In this document: positions 5,989-6,239 of the stretch, in pieces
Numbering within the stretch: the stretch's first letter is position 1
Layout: each line of letters opens with the position of its first letter
DNA from: Deltaproteobacteria bacterium
GTDB lineage: Bacteria > Desulfobacterota > Desulfobaccia > Desulfobaccales > Desulfobaccaceae
Direction of reading: 5' to 3'
NCBI GenBank assembly: GCA_016874895.1
Contig: VGSX01000219.1
Span: 1 to 6,239 of the forward strand
Length of the DNA: 6,239 nucleotides
Translations under genes and position numbers: made by a program
The notes under the pieces: model-generated
Database searches by the model: none
The model's input: only the letters and a program-made list of their open reading frames with translations
What the model was told of the DNA's origin: nothing

Positions 5989-6239
5989 TTAGACCTCCTC
6001 CAGCACCACCTCGAACCTTGCAAACTGTTCATCCCGGGCCTGATGCGCCGCCTGGATCTCCGCGGGGCTCCAGGGTTCGTAGATCAGGCTGTCGGCAATG
6101 ACCTCCCAGAGGTATTTGGTGGTGCGGTAATTGCCCATATCACAATGCTTGCCCAGAAACTTCAGGATCTGGTCCCGGCAGTTGTGGCAGGGGGAAACTA
6201 CCAGTTCAGCCCCGGTGGCCTTGATCTGCTCGGCCTTAT
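5989..6239 (-). CDS. C-terminal part of an HdrD/DsrK/TmcB-type CCG-domain iron-sulfur protein
   Basis: On the minus strand an open frame enters at the window edge and ends at TAA (5989-5991), giving the last 82 residues. It contains ATGAELVVSPCHNCRDQIL, the closing CxxC of a CCG cysteine-rich domain, then KFLGKHCDMGNYRTTKYLWEV and a charged tail ending VVLEEV. A CxxC after a hydrophobic strand in this setting, followed by a KYLWE-like helix, recalls the C-termini of HdrD, DsrK, HmcF and TmcB, which join quinone or cytochrome modules to cytoplasmic thiol chemistry. The fragment does not show which one. The gene converges on the broken HEPN gene with no intergenic space and no visible terminator. 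The start and the N-terminal ferredoxin part would lie beyond 6239. Confidence 0.75.
   Translation of the reverse strand, partial: KAEQIKATGAELVVSPCHNCRDQILKFLGKHCDMGNYRTTKYLWEVIADSLIYEPWSPAEIQAAHQARDEQFARFEVVLEEV

Noticed and set aside
5889..6101. Independent 70-codon gene starting at ATG 5889
   Set aside because: Its first ~30 residues are the downstream part of the HEPN domain in the same frame as the TTG start, and the rest is antisense to the minus-strand gene.
1..6239. CRISPR array, tRNA, rRNA or insertion sequence
   Set aside because: No regularly spaced repeats, no cloverleaf or rRNA-like stretch and no transposase sequence were seen on either strand.

Overview
The window reads as a redox-gene region of an anaerobic bacterium, most likely a Desulfobacterota (deltaproteobacterial) sulfate reducer or syntroph. 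The pointers are heterodisulfide-reductase (Hdr) homologues at both ends and in the middle, a giant HdrA with an NfnB/GltD-type insertion, a DsrK/TmcB/HmcF-like fragment, and moderately high GC. The lineage is an inference from gene content and was not tested by a search.

Layout. Positions 1-675 (+) hold the 3' part of an HdrB-type subunit carrying the cysteine-rich CCG motifs. A 139-nt gap follows, with a bulged hairpin (728-755) and an AT-rich stretch. Then comes one very long gene, 815-5236 (+), of 1473 codons. It encodes an HdrA flavoprotein built from two HdrA-like modules; the first is split by a complete NADPH-dependent glutamate synthase small-subunit/NfnB-like unit. The 111-nt gap after it holds a palindrome framed by 7-bp direct repeats, a possible 17-codon leader ORF and a perfect GC-rich hairpin. 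Next is a small nucleotidyltransferase gene of the MNT family (5348-5677, +), overlapped by 20 nt by a HEPN-domain gene that starts at TTG 5658. The HEPN frame is broken by an in-frame TAG at 5814-5816 and also appears to have lost its normal C-terminus. On the minus strand, 5989-6239 is the 3' end of a convergent gene for an HdrD/DsrK-type iron-sulfur protein.

How the parts fit. HdrB and HdrA are adjacent and co-oriented and are probably subunits of one cytoplasmic complex. HdrA would pass electrons through flavin and several [4Fe-4S] clusters to the HdrB active site. The NfnB/GltD unit offers a built-in NAD(P)H site, so the complex could take electrons from NAD(P)H without a separate FlxA or MvhAGD partner, possibly with flavin-based bifurcation. 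The MNT/HEPN pair is a toxin-antitoxin-type or mobile accessory pair that looks decayed and sits between the two Hdr-related loci.
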